Below, piece by piece: positions 15,740 to 25,425 of a stretch of DNA of 64,000 nucleotides (position 1 is its first letter; each line of letters begins with the position of its first letter). The translations under genes and the position numbers were made by a program. The DNA is from Pseudomonadales bacterium (GTDB lineage Bacteria > Pseudomonadota > Gammaproteobacteria > Pseudomonadales > Azotimanducaceae). The notes under the pieces were generated by a model. The model saw only the letters and a program-made list of their open reading frames with translations, did not search any database and was not told the DNA's origin. Where the stretch lies: contig JANQKS010000131.1 of NCBI GenBank assembly GCA_028281005.1, positions 1 through 64,000 on the forward strand, written 5' to 3'.

Positions 15740-17431
15740 ATGAGCCAGCGTCATATTTCCGGCCGCGCCACAGGCGCGATGCCTTTTGATAAATACACAG
15801 CATTTCAGCCCATCGATCTGCCCGACCGGCAGTGGCCTAGCAAAGTGCTACGCCAAGCGCCGCGTTGGTGCAGCGTCGATTTAAGAGATGGCAATCAAGC
15901 CCTGATCGACCCCATGAATGTGGAAGAAAAACTGCGGCTATGGGATTTGTTGCTGGAGATTGGCTTTGCGGAAATTGAAGTAGGTTTTCCGGCGGCGTCG
16001 CAACCGGATTTTGACTTCATCCGTCGCATCATCGATGAAGGCCGGATCCCTGATGGCGTGAGCGTGCAGGTCTTGTGTCAGGCTCGGGAAGAGCTGATTG
16101 AGCGTACCGTGGAGGCACTGCAAGGCGCACCCAGCGTTATTTTCCATTTGTACAACTCTACGTCTGAACTGCAGCGCCGCGTGGTGTTTGATATGGACCG
16201 CCAGGGCATCATTGATCTGGCGGTGGCGGGCACTGAAATTGTCCGCCAAGGCTTGGCCGGTTTTGATGCGGACGTCACCTTTGAGTACTCGCCGGAGAGT
16301 TTTACGGGTACGGAGTTAGACTTTGCGGCAGAGATTTGTACCGCGGTTGCGGACACCTGGGGGGCCACCCCGGAACAGCCGATGATCATCAACCTGCCTT
16401 CCACGGTGGAAATGTCCACACCCAACATCTACGCCGATCAGATTGAGTGGTTTTGCAGAAACTTCCCCCGGCGGGACGCCACCGTGATCAGTTTACACAC
16501 GCACAACGACCGCGGTACCGGGGTAGCTGCCACGGAAATGGCTTTGATGGCCGGGGCTGAGCGGGTGGAAGGGACCTTGTTCGGCAATGGTGAGCGGACC
16601 GGTAATTGCGATATCGTCACCGTGGCCATGAATCTGTTCAGCCAAGGCGTAGACCCGACCCTGGATTTCCGCGAAATGCCGCGTATTCGGCAAACGGTTG
16701 AATCGGTCAACAAGCTCGCCATTCCGGAACGCCACCCCTACGCGGGTGAACTGGTGTTTACCGCATTTTCCGGTTCCCACCAAGATGCTATTCGTAAAGG
16801 GATGGCCAAGGTAGACCGCGAGCACTGGGAGGTGCCGTACTTACCCATCGACCCGGCCGATGTGGGCAGTTCCTACAAAGAAACCGTGCGCGTAAACAGC
16901 CAGTCCGGTAAAGGCGGGGTCGGCTTTTTACTGGAGGAGCACTACGGTGTCAGCCTACCGCGGGACATCCTGGTGGAATTCAGTGGTGAGGTGCAAAATC
17001 TAACAGAAGGATTGGGTCGCGAAGTCAAAACCGACGAAATCTTCGACAAGCTGATTGCCACATATACCGACGAAAGCGGTCCTTATCGTTTGGTCGACTA
17101 TGATCTGCTCAGCGGCCGTGAACAGGATCAGCGGTGTGTGGCACGGGTAGAGGTTTCAGAAAACGTAGTGACTGTGGATGCGGAAGGCAGCGGCCCGATT
17201 GAGGCCTTTGTTAATGCATTGGTAGAGACGTTAAACGAACCGCTAACCGTGGTGGACTATCATGAACACTCCCTGGGTGAAGGTTCTGATGCAAAGGCCA
17301 TTTGTATCCTGGCGATCGAAGAAGAAGAGGGTGGCCGCTGTTATGGCATCGGCGTGAGCCGCAACACCATCACGGCCAGTCTGCACGCCATCATTTCCGC
17401 GATGAATCGGCGTTGGTCGAAAGCCAGTTAA
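15740..17431 (+). CDS. leuA: 2-isopropylmalate synthase LeuA (long type)
   Basis: 563 residues. It condenses acetyl-CoA with 2-oxoisovalerate, the first step of leucine synthesis. The DRE-TIM barrel begins with WCSVDLRDGNQALIDPM and carries the metal-binding HTHNDRGTG (about residue 252). GNGERTGNCD is the second conserved motif. The C-terminal LeuA dimer/allosteric domain follows (about 430-563). The N-terminal extension (FDKYTAFQPIDLPDRQWPSK) and overall length are those of the second LeuA type found in Pseudomonas and actinobacteria, not of the E. coli type. AGAGG lies 9 nt before the ATG. Expression is likely controlled by the upstream leucine leader. Confidence 0.97.
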   Translation: MSQRHISGRATGAMPFDKYTAFQPIDLPDRQWPSKVLRQAPRWCSVDLRDGNQALIDPMNVEEKLRLWDLLLEIGFAEIEVGFPAASQPDFDFIRRIIDEGRIPDGVSVQVLCQAREELIERTVEALQGAPSVIFHLYNSTSELQRRVVFDMDRQGIIDLAVAGTEIVRQGLAGFDADVTFEYSPESFTGTELDFAAEICTAVADTWGATPEQPMIINLPSTVEMSTPNIYADQIEWFCRNFPRRDATVISLHTHNDRGTGVAATEMALMAGAERVEGTLFGNGERTGNCDIVTVAMNLFSQGVDPTLDFREMPRIRQTVESVNKLAIPERHPYAGELVFTAFSGSHQDAIRKGMAKVDREHWEVPYLPIDPADVGSSYKETVRVNSQSGKGGVGFLLEEHYGVSLPRDILVEFSGEVQNLTEGLGREVKTDEIFDKLIATYTDESGPYRLVDYDLLSGREQDQRCVARVEVSENVVTVDAEGSGPIEAFVNALVETLNEPLTVVDYHEHSLGEGSDAKAICILAIEEEEGGRCYGIGVSRNTITASLHAIISAMNRRWSKAS

Positions 17432-17467
17432 CTCTTTCTGAGTTGGCTCGCGTGGTGAACGCCAGGG

Positions 17468-18763
17468 TTAATCCTCGGCGTCATCTTCCGCCTCGGTGTC
17501 CTTCGGAACATCGAGGCGGCGGATTTTCAAGTTCCGCACCATGTTGTCTTTTATCTGCAGCGTTTCGATCTGATATTCCTCGATCTGCAGGCATAGGTTG
17601 GATTCGGGAATGGTCTCCAGATTCTCCAAAACCAAGCCGTTGAGCGTTTTTGGGCCTTCTGTAGGCAGCGCCCAGCGCAAGGCGCGGTTCACGTCGCGTA
17701 ACACCGCACTGCCGTCGATGACGTAGGCGCCGTCCTCCTGCGGTGAAATTTCCGGCATGTTGGAGGCAAAGTCACTGGTAAACTCACCGACAATCTCTTC
17801 CAAGATATCTTCCAGCGTGACAATCCCCTGCACGTCGCCATATTCGTCTACCACCAGCGCAATGCGCTGTTTCTCCTTCTGAAAGTTGAGTAGTTGAGTG
17901 TCTAGCGGGGTTGCCTCAGGTACATAATAGGGTTCGCGGGTCAGTTGCATGAGGTCGGCTTTGCCAAACTCTTCGCTGTGCAGCAGCCGCGCCATACGGC
18001 GTAAGTGCAAAATGCCGACCACATTGTTGATGGATTCTTTATACACCGGCAGCAGCGTATGTTGACTGTTGGATACCAGAGCAATGATGTCGTTGATGTC
18101 GTCTTCAATATCTATCCCAACAATTTCATTGCGCGGCACCATGATGTCATTAACGCTGATCTGTTCCAGATCTAACAGGCGCACCAGCATGCTGCGCCGT
18201 TCACCCACTGCGCGTGCGCCTTCGTTGACCACAGTTTTGAGCTCTTCTGTTGAAAGGTGATCGGCGGCGTCCTCCGGGCTTGGCATGAAGGGCCTGACCA
18301 GGGCGTTGCTGAACCAATTCACAAACACCACCGCGGGGTAGAAGATTTTTTGCAAAGGCTCCAAGGCAAATACGGCACGAAATGACCAGTTTTCCGGATG
18401 TGCCGCGGCCAGGGTTTTTGGGCCCACCTCGGCGAATATGAGGAAGGTGATGGTCAGCACCCAGGGTGCGGCCAGAACGCCGGTATCCCCGAACAGACGC
18501 GCGCCGATCACCGTAGCGATGGTGGCGGCGGTGAAGTTCACCAGGTTGTTGCCAACCAGAATGATACCCAGCAGCCGGTCCGGCCTGCGTAACATGCGAT
18601 TGGCTTTACGTGCGCCGCGGTGACGTTGTTTGACCAGGTGGCGCAAACGGTAGCGGTTCAGCGCCATCATGGCGGTTTCCGTGCCGGAAAAGTACGCAGA
18701 CAGACCCACAAGCACTACGATGCTGGCCAGTAGTGCCCAGACCGGTGTATCTCCAGCGTCCAT
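17468..18763 (-). CDS. corB: CorB/YfjD-type DUF21-CBS membrane protein
   Basis: 431 residues. N-terminal DUF21 transmembrane domain (about residues 10-190, including GTETAMMALNRYRLRHLV and GNNLVNFTAATIATVIGA), two CBS domains (about 200-320; VDEYGDVQGIVTLEDILEEI marks the second), and a C-terminal CorC/HlyC transporter-associated domain. The family is linked to magnesium/cobalt export or homeostasis. It starts at 18763, two bases after the stop of ypjD; the same pair stands beside ffh in E. coli. The symbol follows that synteny. Confidence 0.92.
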   Translation of the reverse strand: MDAGDTPVWALLASIVVLVGLSAYFSGTETAMMALNRYRLRHLVKQRHRGARKANRMLRRPDRLLGIILVGNNLVNFTAATIATVIGARLFGDTGVLAAPWVLTITFLIFAEVGPKTLAAAHPENWSFRAVFALEPLQKIFYPAVVFVNWFSNALVRPFMPSPEDAADHLSTEELKTVVNEGARAVGERRSMLVRLLDLEQISVNDIMVPRNEIVGIDIEDDINDIIALVSNSQHTLLPVYKESINNVVGILHLRRMARLLHSEEFGKADLMQLTREPYYVPEATPLDTQLLNFQKEKQRIALVVDEYGDVQGIVTLEDILEEIVGEFTSDFASNMPEISPQEDGAYVIDGSAVLRDVNRALRWALPTEGPKTLNGLVLENLETIPESNLCLQIEEYQIETLQIKDNMVRNLKIRRLDVPKDTEAEDDAED

Positions 18764-18765
18764 GC

Positions 18766-19548
18766 CTAGAGCAGATACTCCAGCACTAGTTTGCTGCCTA
18801 CATAACCCAACACCAACAGGCTAAAAGCCACTAACGTCCAACGTACCGCCGTCAAACCACGCCAGCCGAACATGTAACGGCCAACTAAGAAAAATACGTA
18901 GACAAACCAAGACATGGAGGTCAGCACGATGTGGTGTAACACCTGGCGTTGGAAAGCGTCTTCCAAAAACAGGTAGCCGCTCAGGATCGAGGCTGACAAT
19001 AGGGCTAGACCAATCCACAGCATCGCCACCAGCAGGCGCTCCATGGTTTCCAGTGGCGGCAGCAAAGTCAGTGCCACTTTGCCGGGGGTTTTTAGGTGAC
19101 GCTCCTGCACGGCCAGCATAATGCTCTGCACCGCGGCCATCATCAGGGCGCTATATGCGGCGAGGGAGATAAGGATGTGCGCCAGCAGCGTAGGCGAAAT
19201 CTCCTGTAATGGTACCGCACCCGGTTCTACCAGCAGCGCTGCCGCGACCGTTAATATCGAAAGTGGAAAGAGAAAAATGTAGAGGTTTTCCACCGGCAGG
19301 CGCAGGTTCACACAAGCCACCACCAGTACCACCACAAAGGCCACCAGATTACTGACCGCCACCACGCTCAGGTCAATGCCGTAAGGGGTCACGATGAGGC
19401 CATGACAGACGAGCGCGTGAGCCGCCAATGCGCCTATGGGAAGGAGCAGTTCAAATCGGCTATGGGCCTGCGCTTCACGCCGCCGCCAGTGCAGATAAAA
19501 ACCCGCAGCATACAAGACGATAGCCGCAAGTGATGGGATCAGAGGCAT
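18766..19548 (-). CDS. ypjD: YpjD/CcsA-like inner membrane protein
   Basis: About 260 residues from ATG 19548 with eight or so hydrophobic segments, belonging to the cytochrome c assembly (CcsA/CcmC-like) superfamily. Segments include LAHILISLAAYSALMMAAVQ, SGYLFLEDAFQRQ and LHHIVLTSMSWFVY, with the conserved histidines typical of haem-handling relatives. Its specific role is not known. The frame opens at 19614, but residues before 19548 are not membrane-like. It is divergent from ffh and forms a pair with corB. Confidence 0.88.
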   Translation of the reverse strand: MPLIPSLAAIVLYAAGFYLHWRRREAQAHSRFELLLPIGALAAHALVCHGLIVTPYGIDLSVVAVSNLVAFVVVLVVACVNLRLPVENLYIFLFPLSILTVAAALLVEPGAVPLQEISPTLLAHILISLAAYSALMMAAVQSIMLAVQERHLKTPGKVALTLLPPLETMERLLVAMLWIGLALLSASILSGYLFLEDAFQRQVLHHIVLTSMSWFVYVFFLVGRYMFGWRGLTAVRWTLVAFSLLVLGYVGSKLVLEYLL

Positions 19549-19680
19549 GCGCGCAGTGTCGCATATCACCCGTCGCTCTTGAAGCATCAGCGCGCCTGTA
19601 ACCCCGGTGCGCACAACAGCAGTCTAAGGACGCCGCCATGTCGGCAAAAACCGGAGTTTAGCCCCGCGCCCTACAAGCGC

Positions 19681-19686
19681 TATAAT
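19681..19686 (+). promoter_or_regulatory. Probable -10 element of the ffh promoter
   Basis: TATAAT matches the sigma70 -10 consensus exactly and lies 29 bp before the ffh ATG. The best -35 at 17-bp spacing is TTAGCC (19658-19663), which is weak. Confidence 0.4.
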
Positions 19687-19715
19687 GACGCGTTCCATGT
19701 CCAGTCAGACAACCT

Positions 19716-21095
19716 ATGTTTGAAAATCTGTCAGATCGCTTAACCCAGACCCTAAGGGGCATTTCCGGCAAGTCTAAGCTCACCGAAGAAAACGTCAGCT
19801 CTGCGCTGCGTGACGTACGCATGGCGCTGCTGGAAGCAGACGTGGCCTTGCCAGTGGTTAAATCTTTCATCGAACAGGTGAAGCAGAAAGCTCTGGGTAC
19901 TGTCATTAACAACGCGCTCAATCCGGGTGAGCAGTTTGTCAAAATTGTGCACGACGAGTTGGTGCACACCATGGGGGATGCCAACGACGCCTTAAACCTG
20001 GCCACTGCGCCCCCGGCAATTGTCTTGATGGCGGGTCTGCAGGGTGCGGGTAAAACCACCACGGTGGCGAAACTGGCGGGTTATCTGCAAGAGCGGGAAA
20101 AGAAAAAGGTGGCCGTGGTGAGCGCGGATGTCTATCGACCTGCGGCCATCCAGCAGTTGCAGACGCTGGCCGGCGAGGTGGGCGCCCAGTTTGTGGAATC
20201 CAGCGCGGACGAAAAACCACTGGCCATCGCAGAGCGGGCGGTTGCCGAAGCCAAAAAACAATTTGCGGATGTGCTGATTGTCGATACCGCCGGTCGTCTG
20301 GCGGTAGATGCCGACATGATGGAAGAAATCCGCGCGCTGCAGCAGGGGTTAAATCCCATTGAAACGCTGTTTGTCGTGGATGCCATGACCGGCCAGGATG
20401 CCGCCAATACCGCGCAAGCATTTAATGAAGCACTGACGCTAACCGGGGTGGTGCTGGCCAAGGCAGACGGTGATGCCAGAGGCGGTGCTGCGCTGTCGGT
20501 GCGCGCCATCACCGGCAAACCCATCAAATTCCTCGGTATGGGTGAGAAGTCCGACGCGCTGGAGCCTTTTTACCCCGACCGCTTGGCGTCGCGTATTCTC
20601 GGCATGGGGGATGTGCTGACCCTCATCGAAGAAGCTGAACGGAAGGTCGACAAACAAAAAGCCCAACGTCTGGCGAAGAAGATCCAGCGCGGCCGCAAGT
20701 TTGATCTAGAAGACTTCCGTGATCAGATTGAACAGATGTCCAATATGGGCGGCATCTCCAGCATGATGGATAAGCTGCCGGGTATGGGACAATTACCCCC
20801 CGGAGCCCAAGCGCAACTGGATGACGGTCTGTTTAAACGTATGGGTGTCATCATCGATTCCATGACACCCCATGAACGGCGTTTTCCCGACGTCATTAAC
20901 GGCTCGCGCAAACAGCGCATCGCTAAAGGCAGCGGTGTGGAAGTACCTGATGTCAATCGTTTGCTAAAACAGCATAAGCAGATGCAGAAGATGATGAAAA
21001 AAGTCACCAAAAAAGGCGGCATGCAGAAGATGATGCGCGGCATGCAGGCGATGCAGGGTATGAAGGGTATGCCGCCGGGCATGCCGAGGCGCTAA
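19716..21095 (+). CDS. ffh: Signal recognition particle GTPase Ffh
   Basis: 459 residues. Ffh binds 4.5S RNA and hydrophobic signal sequences and delivers ribosomes to FtsY. N domain (1-85), G domain with GLQGAGKTTTVAKLAG (about 107), DTAGRLAVDADMM and GKPIKFLGMGEK, and a methionine-rich M domain (about 300-459; QKMMRGMQAMQGMKGMPPGM at the end). The G4-like element reads AKADGDARGG where relatives mostly have TK-x-D, retaining the Lys and Asp. The 4.5S RNA gene is not in the window. Confidence 0.98.
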   Translation: MFENLSDRLTQTLRGISGKSKLTEENVSSALRDVRMALLEADVALPVVKSFIEQVKQKALGTVINNALNPGEQFVKIVHDELVHTMGDANDALNLATAPPAIVLMAGLQGAGKTTTVAKLAGYLQEREKKKVAVVSADVYRPAAIQQLQTLAGEVGAQFVESSADEKPLAIAERAVAEAKKQFADVLIVDTAGRLAVDADMMEEIRALQQGLNPIETLFVVDAMTGQDAANTAQAFNEALTLTGVVLAKADGDARGGAALSVRAITGKPIKFLGMGEKSDALEPFYPDRLASRILGMGDVLTLIEEAERKVDKQKAQRLAKKIQRGRKFDLEDFRDQIEQMSNMGGISSMMDKLPGMGQLPPGAQAQLDDGLFKRMGVIIDSMTPHERRFPDVINGSRKQRIAKGSGVEVPDVNRLLKQHKQMQKMMKKVTKKGGMQKMMRGMQAMQGMKGMPPGMPRR

Positions 21096-21159
21096 CAGTC
21101 CGCCATTTGCTTGGTGCGTACCGAGTGCCAAACCCTTGCTGAAACCGTTTTTTAGGCGG

Positions 21160-21187
21160 TTGCATTGCCATAAGCTTGCTATAGAAT
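21160..21187 (+). promoter_or_regulatory. Candidate promoter of the rpsP operon
   Basis: TTGCAT (21160-21165) and TAGAAT (21182-21187) with a 16-bp spacer, 53 bp before rpsP. TATAGA (21180-21185) is an overlapping alternative -10. Confidence 0.45.
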
Positions 21188-21240
21188 ACGCGGCCTTAAA
21201 TTTCCGGCATTCAATCCGTTAGGTAACGACAGAGCAACAC

Positions 21241-21552
21241 ATGGTCACAATTCGTCTGGCACGTCACGGGTCTAAGAAAAACCCGTTTTATCACATCACC
21301 GTCGCAGACCGCGCAAACTCTCGCGATGGCCGATTTGTTGAGCGTGTTGGCTTCTACAATCCCGTGGCAAAGGGCCGAGCTGAAGGCTTACGAGTTGACC
21401 TTGAGCGCGTAGATTACTGGTTGTCTGTTGGTGCGCAGCCGTCCGATGTGGTCAAAAAACTGATCAAGCAAGCCCGGGAGCAAGGCGCCAACGAGCCCGT
21501 TGCCGCGGAAGCTGCCAGCGAACCTGAAGCTGCGGCGGCCAGCGCCGAATAA
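21241..21552 (+). CDS. rpsP: 30S ribosomal protein S16
   Basis: 103 residues with the full S16 core ([53 protein letters not shown]) and an Ala/Glu-rich tail. First gene of the conserved rpsP-rimM-trmD-rplS operon that follows ffh. Confidence 0.98.
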   Translation: MVTIRLARHGSKKNPFYHITVADRANSRDGRFVERVGFYNPVAKGRAEGLRVDLERVDYWLSVGAQPSDVVKKLIKQAREQGANEPVAAEAASEPEAAAASAE

Positions 21553-21568
21553 CCCCCCCCCTTTTTTT
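21553..21568 (+). repeat. C9-T7 homopolymer tract before rimM
   Basis: Nine C (21553-21561) and seven T (21562-21568) fill most of the 22-bp space between the rpsP stop and the rimM ATG, at the place of the ribosome-binding site. Slippage here would change spacing or sequence of the translation signal without altering a protein. Confidence 0.9.
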
Positions 21569-21574
21569 GGACCG

Positions 21575-22105
21575 ATGACCACCGATGACGTTGTGCATGA
21601 CGACGTTGTGGTGGTGGGCCGTATAGGCGGCCCCTACGGCGTTAAAGGCTGGGTGCATCTGCAATCTTTTACGACACCGGCAGAGAATCTGCTCGATTAC
21701 CAGCCTTGGTGGGTGAAAACAGCAACGGGAGATTGGCAGCAGCTGGCAAAACCGGCATGTCGCAAACACAAAAACGGTTTTGTTGCTTTGTTAGAGGGTG
21801 TCGCGGACCGCGATGCCGCCGCAGGTTTAAACGGTCAACTGCTTGGTGTATTGGCGAATGTGCTGCCGCCCTTGGCTGACTTAGATGAGTTTTACTGGCG
21901 CGAGTTGGAAGGCTGTGAGGTGATTGATACGACCGGCAAAACACTCGGTCGGGTGGATCATTTGCTGGAGACCGGTGCCAACGATGTGTTGGTGATCCTA
22001 GCAGACAGTGGCCAACAGGTTCTGATCCCTTTTGTGGCGCAGTACGTACAAGCGGTGGATCGGCAAAAGCGGGTGATTCGCGTTGACTGGGATGAGCAGT
22101 GGTAA
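21575..22105 (+). CDS. rimM: 16S rRNA processing factor RimM
   Basis: About 176 residues from ATG 21575. RimM assists maturation of the 30S head with S19. The N-terminal domain shows VVVGRIGGPYGVKGWVHLQS and the C-terminal PRC-barrel shows EFYWRELEGCEVIDTTGKTL, GANDVLVI and LIPFVAQYVQ. The frame is open further upstream into rpsP, but the conserved region begins after 21575. No purine-rich ribosome-binding site is visible because the preceding bases are a C9-T7 tract, so translation may be coupled to rpsP. Confidence 0.96.
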   Translation: MTTDDVVHDDVVVVGRIGGPYGVKGWVHLQSFTTPAENLLDYQPWWVKTATGDWQQLAKPACRKHKNGFVALLEGVADRDAAAGLNGQLLGVLANVLPPLADLDEFYWRELEGCEVIDTTGKTLGRVDHLLETGANDVLVILADSGQQVLIPFVAQYVQAVDRQKRVIRVDWDEQW

Positions 22106-22147
22106 GGCTCTGGCGACGACGACACCAAGGCGCGGAGCGATAACACC

Positions 22148-22897
22148 GTGTGGATAGGCGTGATCAGTCTGCTGCCGGAAATGATTAGCGGCGCTGCAGC
22201 CGCTGGCGTGTTTGGTCGTGCCGTAGCGAGCGGTGTCATCCAGCTTGCGGTATTTAATCCCCGGGATTTTGCCGGGGACAAACATCGCACTGTAGACGAC
22301 AAACCTTATGGCGGCGGTGCGGGCATGGTCATGATGGTAGAGCCGCTGCGAGCCGCTCTGCTGGCGGCAAAGTCCGCTGCACCCGCGGATGTGCCAGTGG
22401 TGCTGATGAGCCCGCAAGGAAAGGTGTTTAGCCAATCGGCAGCGGTAGAACAGAGCCGCCAGGCGGGTTTAATTCTCATCTGTGGGCGGTACGAAGGCAT
22501 TGATGAGCGGTTTGTTTCCCGTTATGTGGATGCCGAGTGGTCTATAGGAGATTACGTGCTCAGCGGCGGAGAATTGCCCGCGTTGGTCGTTATGGATGCC
22601 ATCGCCCGGCACATACCCGGAACTTTGGGTAACAGTTTGTCCGTTATTGATGAATCACATCTTGATGGAACGCTCGATTACCCTCACTATACGCGCCCCG
22701 TAGACACCGAGGGTGCGAAGGTGCCTGAGGTTTTGCTCAGCGGAGACCACCGCAAGGTGGCTTTGCACAGACGCCGGGAGGCGTTAGGTAGAACTTTCGA
22801 GCGGCGGCCAGAAATGTTGGTGCGCCGCGTGTTCAGCGATGAGGACCGAGAGTTGTTAAAAGCGTGCAATCATCCACTGGATGATCACGACAGTTAG
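22148..22897 (+). CDS. trmD: tRNA (guanine-N1-)-methyltransferase TrmD
   Basis: 249 residues from GTG 22148. Makes m1G37 in tRNAs reading CNN codons. The trefoil-knot SAM site is represented by [16 protein letters not shown] and [20 protein letters not shown]. Catalytic Asp region [17 protein letters not shown] is present. The start is GTG with the conserved [11 protein letters not shown]. Third gene of the rpsP operon. Confidence 0.97.
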   Translation: MWIGVISLLPEMISGAAAAGVFGRAVASGVIQLAVFNPRDFAGDKHRTVDDKPYGGGAGMVMMVEPLRAALLAAKSAAPADVPVVLMSPQGKVFSQSAAVEQSRQAGLILICGRYEGIDERFVSRYVDAEWSIGDYVLSGGELPALVVMDAIARHIPGTLGNSLSVIDESHLDGTLDYPHYTRPVDTEGAKVPEVLLSGDHRKVALHRRREALGRTFERRPEMLVRRVFSDEDRELLKACNHPLDDHDS

Positions 22898-22910
22898 AAC
22901 GAGGCGTAAC

Positions 22911-23264
22911 ATGCGTAGAAACAAGATTATTGAAGAAATCGAAAGTGGTCAGGTGAAGCAAGACGTGCCTGACTTTGGCCCTGGCGATACGGTCAGTGTG
23001 CAGGTCCGCGTAAAAGAAGGTAATCGGGAACGTCTACAAGCCTTCGAAGGGGTCGTCATCGGTAAGAAAAACCGTGGCGTCAATTCTTCTTTTATTGTGC
23101 GCAAGATTTCCCACGGCGTCGGGGTAGAGCGGACTTTCCAGACTCACAGCCCGCTCATTGCCGCTATAGAAGTTAAACGTCGCGGTGATGTGCGCAAAGC
23201 CAAGTTGTACTACCTGCGCGAACGTTCCGGCCGCTCGGCTCGTATCAAAGAGAAGGTCAACTAG
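22911..23264 (+). CDS. rplS: 50S ribosomal protein L19
   Basis: 117 residues with the L19 core ([71 protein letters not shown]). ATG 22911, preceded by GAGG. Last gene of the operon, 13 bp after trmD. Confidence 0.98.
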   Translation: MRRNKIIEEIESGQVKQDVPDFGPGDTVSVQVRVKEGNRERLQAFEGVVIGKKNRGVNSSFIVRKISHGVGVERTFQTHSPLIAAIEVKRRGDVRKAKLYYLRERSGRSARIKEKVN

Positions 23265-23466
23265 ACCGACCTTCGTTATAAAGCTGGATAGAGCCCGATA
23301 AAGCTGGGTGGGTGGCGCCACCTGTCCAGCAGCGCGAGCCGGACATTTGAGCACGCGCCAGCCTGATAATCGATTCCGTGTAAGCGAATAGTGCACCCTG
23401 TATCCCTTTGGTTAATATAGTGGGCTATAGTGGAACGCAAGCGTTTGGGGAGACGATTTCAGCGGC
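23265..23466. other. 202-bp gap between rplS and yejA
   Basis: It contains the direct repeat ATAAAGCTGG (23278-23287 and 23298-23307) and a 12-bp palindrome GGTGGCGCCACC shortly after. Neither is followed by a T-run. A TATAGT at about 23427-23432 could be a -10 box for the yej operon, but no convincing -35 is seen. Confidence 0.3.
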
Positions 23467-25425
23467 ATGTGTGCAAGGCGCCATAGTGGGTGGATGCAGG
23501 GGTGGCTATGGTTGTGTGGGCTGGCCGCCAGCCTTGCCGTTGCACACAGCCTAGCGCAAAGCTCAGACCCAGCCCAATCCGACACAGCAACTTCTGCATA
23601 CGACCTATCGCCCAACACTCCGAGCGGCATTCCCTACCAGCACGGTTATGCCTATCTGTCCGAACTTAAGTACGCGCCAGGCTTTACGCACTACGACTAC
23701 GTAAATCCCCAGGCCCCCAAGGGCGGCAGCATGCGCCTTGGCGAACAGGGCAATTGGGACAGCTTTATTGCCTGGTCCGCCAAAGGACGGCCGGTGCAAG
23801 GGGTGAGCTTTTGGAACGACTTCTATAGCCACATCTACGACCGCTTACTCGAGAAAGCCCGGGATGAACCCGCCAGCCGCTATGGTTTGTTGGCTGCAGG
23901 CGTGTATTACCCGGCGTCGGGTGAGTGGGTGGCGTTTAAATTACGCGAAGACGCTTATTGGCATGACGGACAGCCCATTAGCTTGGACGATCTGCTGTTT
24001 TCCTTCGACGTCTACAAAAACCATTCTGCGCCGACCATCTCGCAACCTTTTGTTGCGTTTACCCACGCTGAAGTGATTGGACCGAACGAAATCCGTTACC
24101 ACATCGATACCCCGTTTCATGGCGATCCGGTACTACCGTTTCGTATCGGCGGCGTGCCGGTGTTACCGGCACATTATTGGGCCGACAAAGACCCGTCGCG
24201 CACTTCGGTTGAGCCTCCCCTGGGCAGTGGGCCATATAGGGTCAAAGACTTCAAAGTTGGTCGCTGGGTGGAATATGAACGGGTGAAGGATTACTGGGGC
24301 GCTGACTTACCGGTTAATCGCGGCCGCTACAACTTCGACATCCTCAAATACGACTATTTTCGTGATGACCAGGTACGGCATGAAGCGGTTAAAAGCCATG
24401 TGTCCGACCTGCGCGAGGAAGAAGTGCCGCCACGCTGGTTTCGCTCCTACGAGACCCCCGCCAAGGCGGCAGGTTTATTTAAACAACAAGTGGTGAAAGT
24501 CTCCAAGCCGTCCGGGTTGTGGTGGCCCATCTTCTGGAACCTGCGGCAGGAACGTTTTCGTGATATTCGGGTGCGCGAGGCATTGTGGTTGCTGCGGGAT
24601 CCATTGTGGGCCAATGAAGCTGTGCAGCGAGGGTTCTGGAGCATCGCCAACAGCTATTTCCACGGCTCCCGCATGGCCAGCAGCGGGCTGCCGTCCGCTG
24701 ATGAGCTGGCGCTATTGGAGCCGCTTAGAGATCTGGTACCGCCGCGAGTATTTACCCACACCTACGCGCCGCCGCCGGGTGTAGGCAGCGGGTTTAACCG
24801 TGACAATATCAAACGCGCCATCGAACTGTTTGAGCAAGCAGGGTATGTCATCCGCGATAATGTGATGGTGGATGCCGCCACCGGCGAGCCTTTTGAATTG
24901 CGCTTGGTGGCCGTTTCAACAGCCCTTGGCAGCGCCTGGATTCCTTACAAACGGGTGCTGCAGCGCATGGGAATACGGGTCACCATTGTTGCGCCGGAAG
25001 TGTCCAACTGGCTGTACCGCATGCGTTCGGGTGATTTTGACGGCGGCGCCATCTGGTTTCTGCCGGACAACACGCCCACGGTTCTGATTCAAAATAACTT
25101 TTCCTCCGCGGCGGCGGAGCAGGCCTACAGCTACAACTGGCCACACATCAAAGACCCGGCGGTTGACGCCTTAATTGCGGCGGTTGGCCGCGCCAGCAAC
25201 GAAAGCGAATTCCTCGCCGCGGTGCGCGCGTTGGATCGTGTCTTGTTATGGAATTTCTACTTTATGCCGGGCACTTCCCGTTCCAGCTACGGTCTCGTGT
25301 GGTGGGACAAGTTTGGTTACAAAGAAACCGAACCGCTGTTGCGCATCGGCTATCGAGATACCTGGTGGTGGGATGCGGAGAAAGCCGCGCGGGTGAATGA
25401 GTATCTCGGCCGGCGAGGCAACTGA
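23467..25425 (+). CDS. yejA: YejA-type periplasmic peptide-binding protein
   Basis: 652 residues. An N-terminal signal peptide (GWLWLCGLAASLAVAHSLAQ) is followed by a family 5 extracellular solute-binding domain (DRLLEKARDEPASRYGLLAA; WHDGQPISLDDLLFSFDVYK; PLGSGPYRVKDFKVGRWVEY). YejA homologues deliver oligopeptides to YejBEF; in E. coli the system imports microcin C. The gene overlaps the next permease by one base (TGATGG), and the order binding protein, two permeases and double ATPase is the canonical yej set. Confidence 0.93.
   Translation: MCARRHSGWMQGWLWLCGLAASLAVAHSLAQSSDPAQSDTATSAYDLSPNTPSGIPYQHGYAYLSELKYAPGFTHYDYVNPQAPKGGSMRLGEQGNWDSFIAWSAKGRPVQGVSFWNDFYSHIYDRLLEKARDEPASRYGLLAAGVYYPASGEWVAFKLREDAYWHDGQPISLDDLLFSFDVYKNHSAPTISQPFVAFTHAEVIGPNEIRYHIDTPFHGDPVLPFRIGGVPVLPAHYWADKDPSRTSVEPPLGSGPYRVKDFKVGRWVEYERVKDYWGADLPVNRGRYNFDILKYDYFRDDQVRHEAVKSHVSDLREEEVPPRWFRSYETPAKAAGLFKQQVVKVSKPSGLWWPIFWNLRQERFRDIRVREALWLLRDPLWANEAVQRGFWSIANSYFHGSRMASSGLPSADELALLEPLRDLVPPRVFTHTYAPPPGVGSGFNRDNIKRAIELFEQAGYVIRDNVMVDAATGEPFELRLVAVSTALGSAWIPYKRVLQRMGIRVTIVAPEVSNWLYRMRSGDFDGGAIWFLPDNTPTVLIQNNFSSAAAEQAYSYNWPHIKDPAVDALIAAVGRASNESEFLAAVRALDRVLLWNFYFMPGTSRSSYGLVWWDKFGYKETEPLLRIGYRDTWWWDAEKAARVNEYLGRRGN

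Noticed and set aside
21140-21165. AACCG T-run CGGTT after ffh as a terminator
   Set aside because: The T-run is in the loop, not after the stem, and the stem is only 5 bp.
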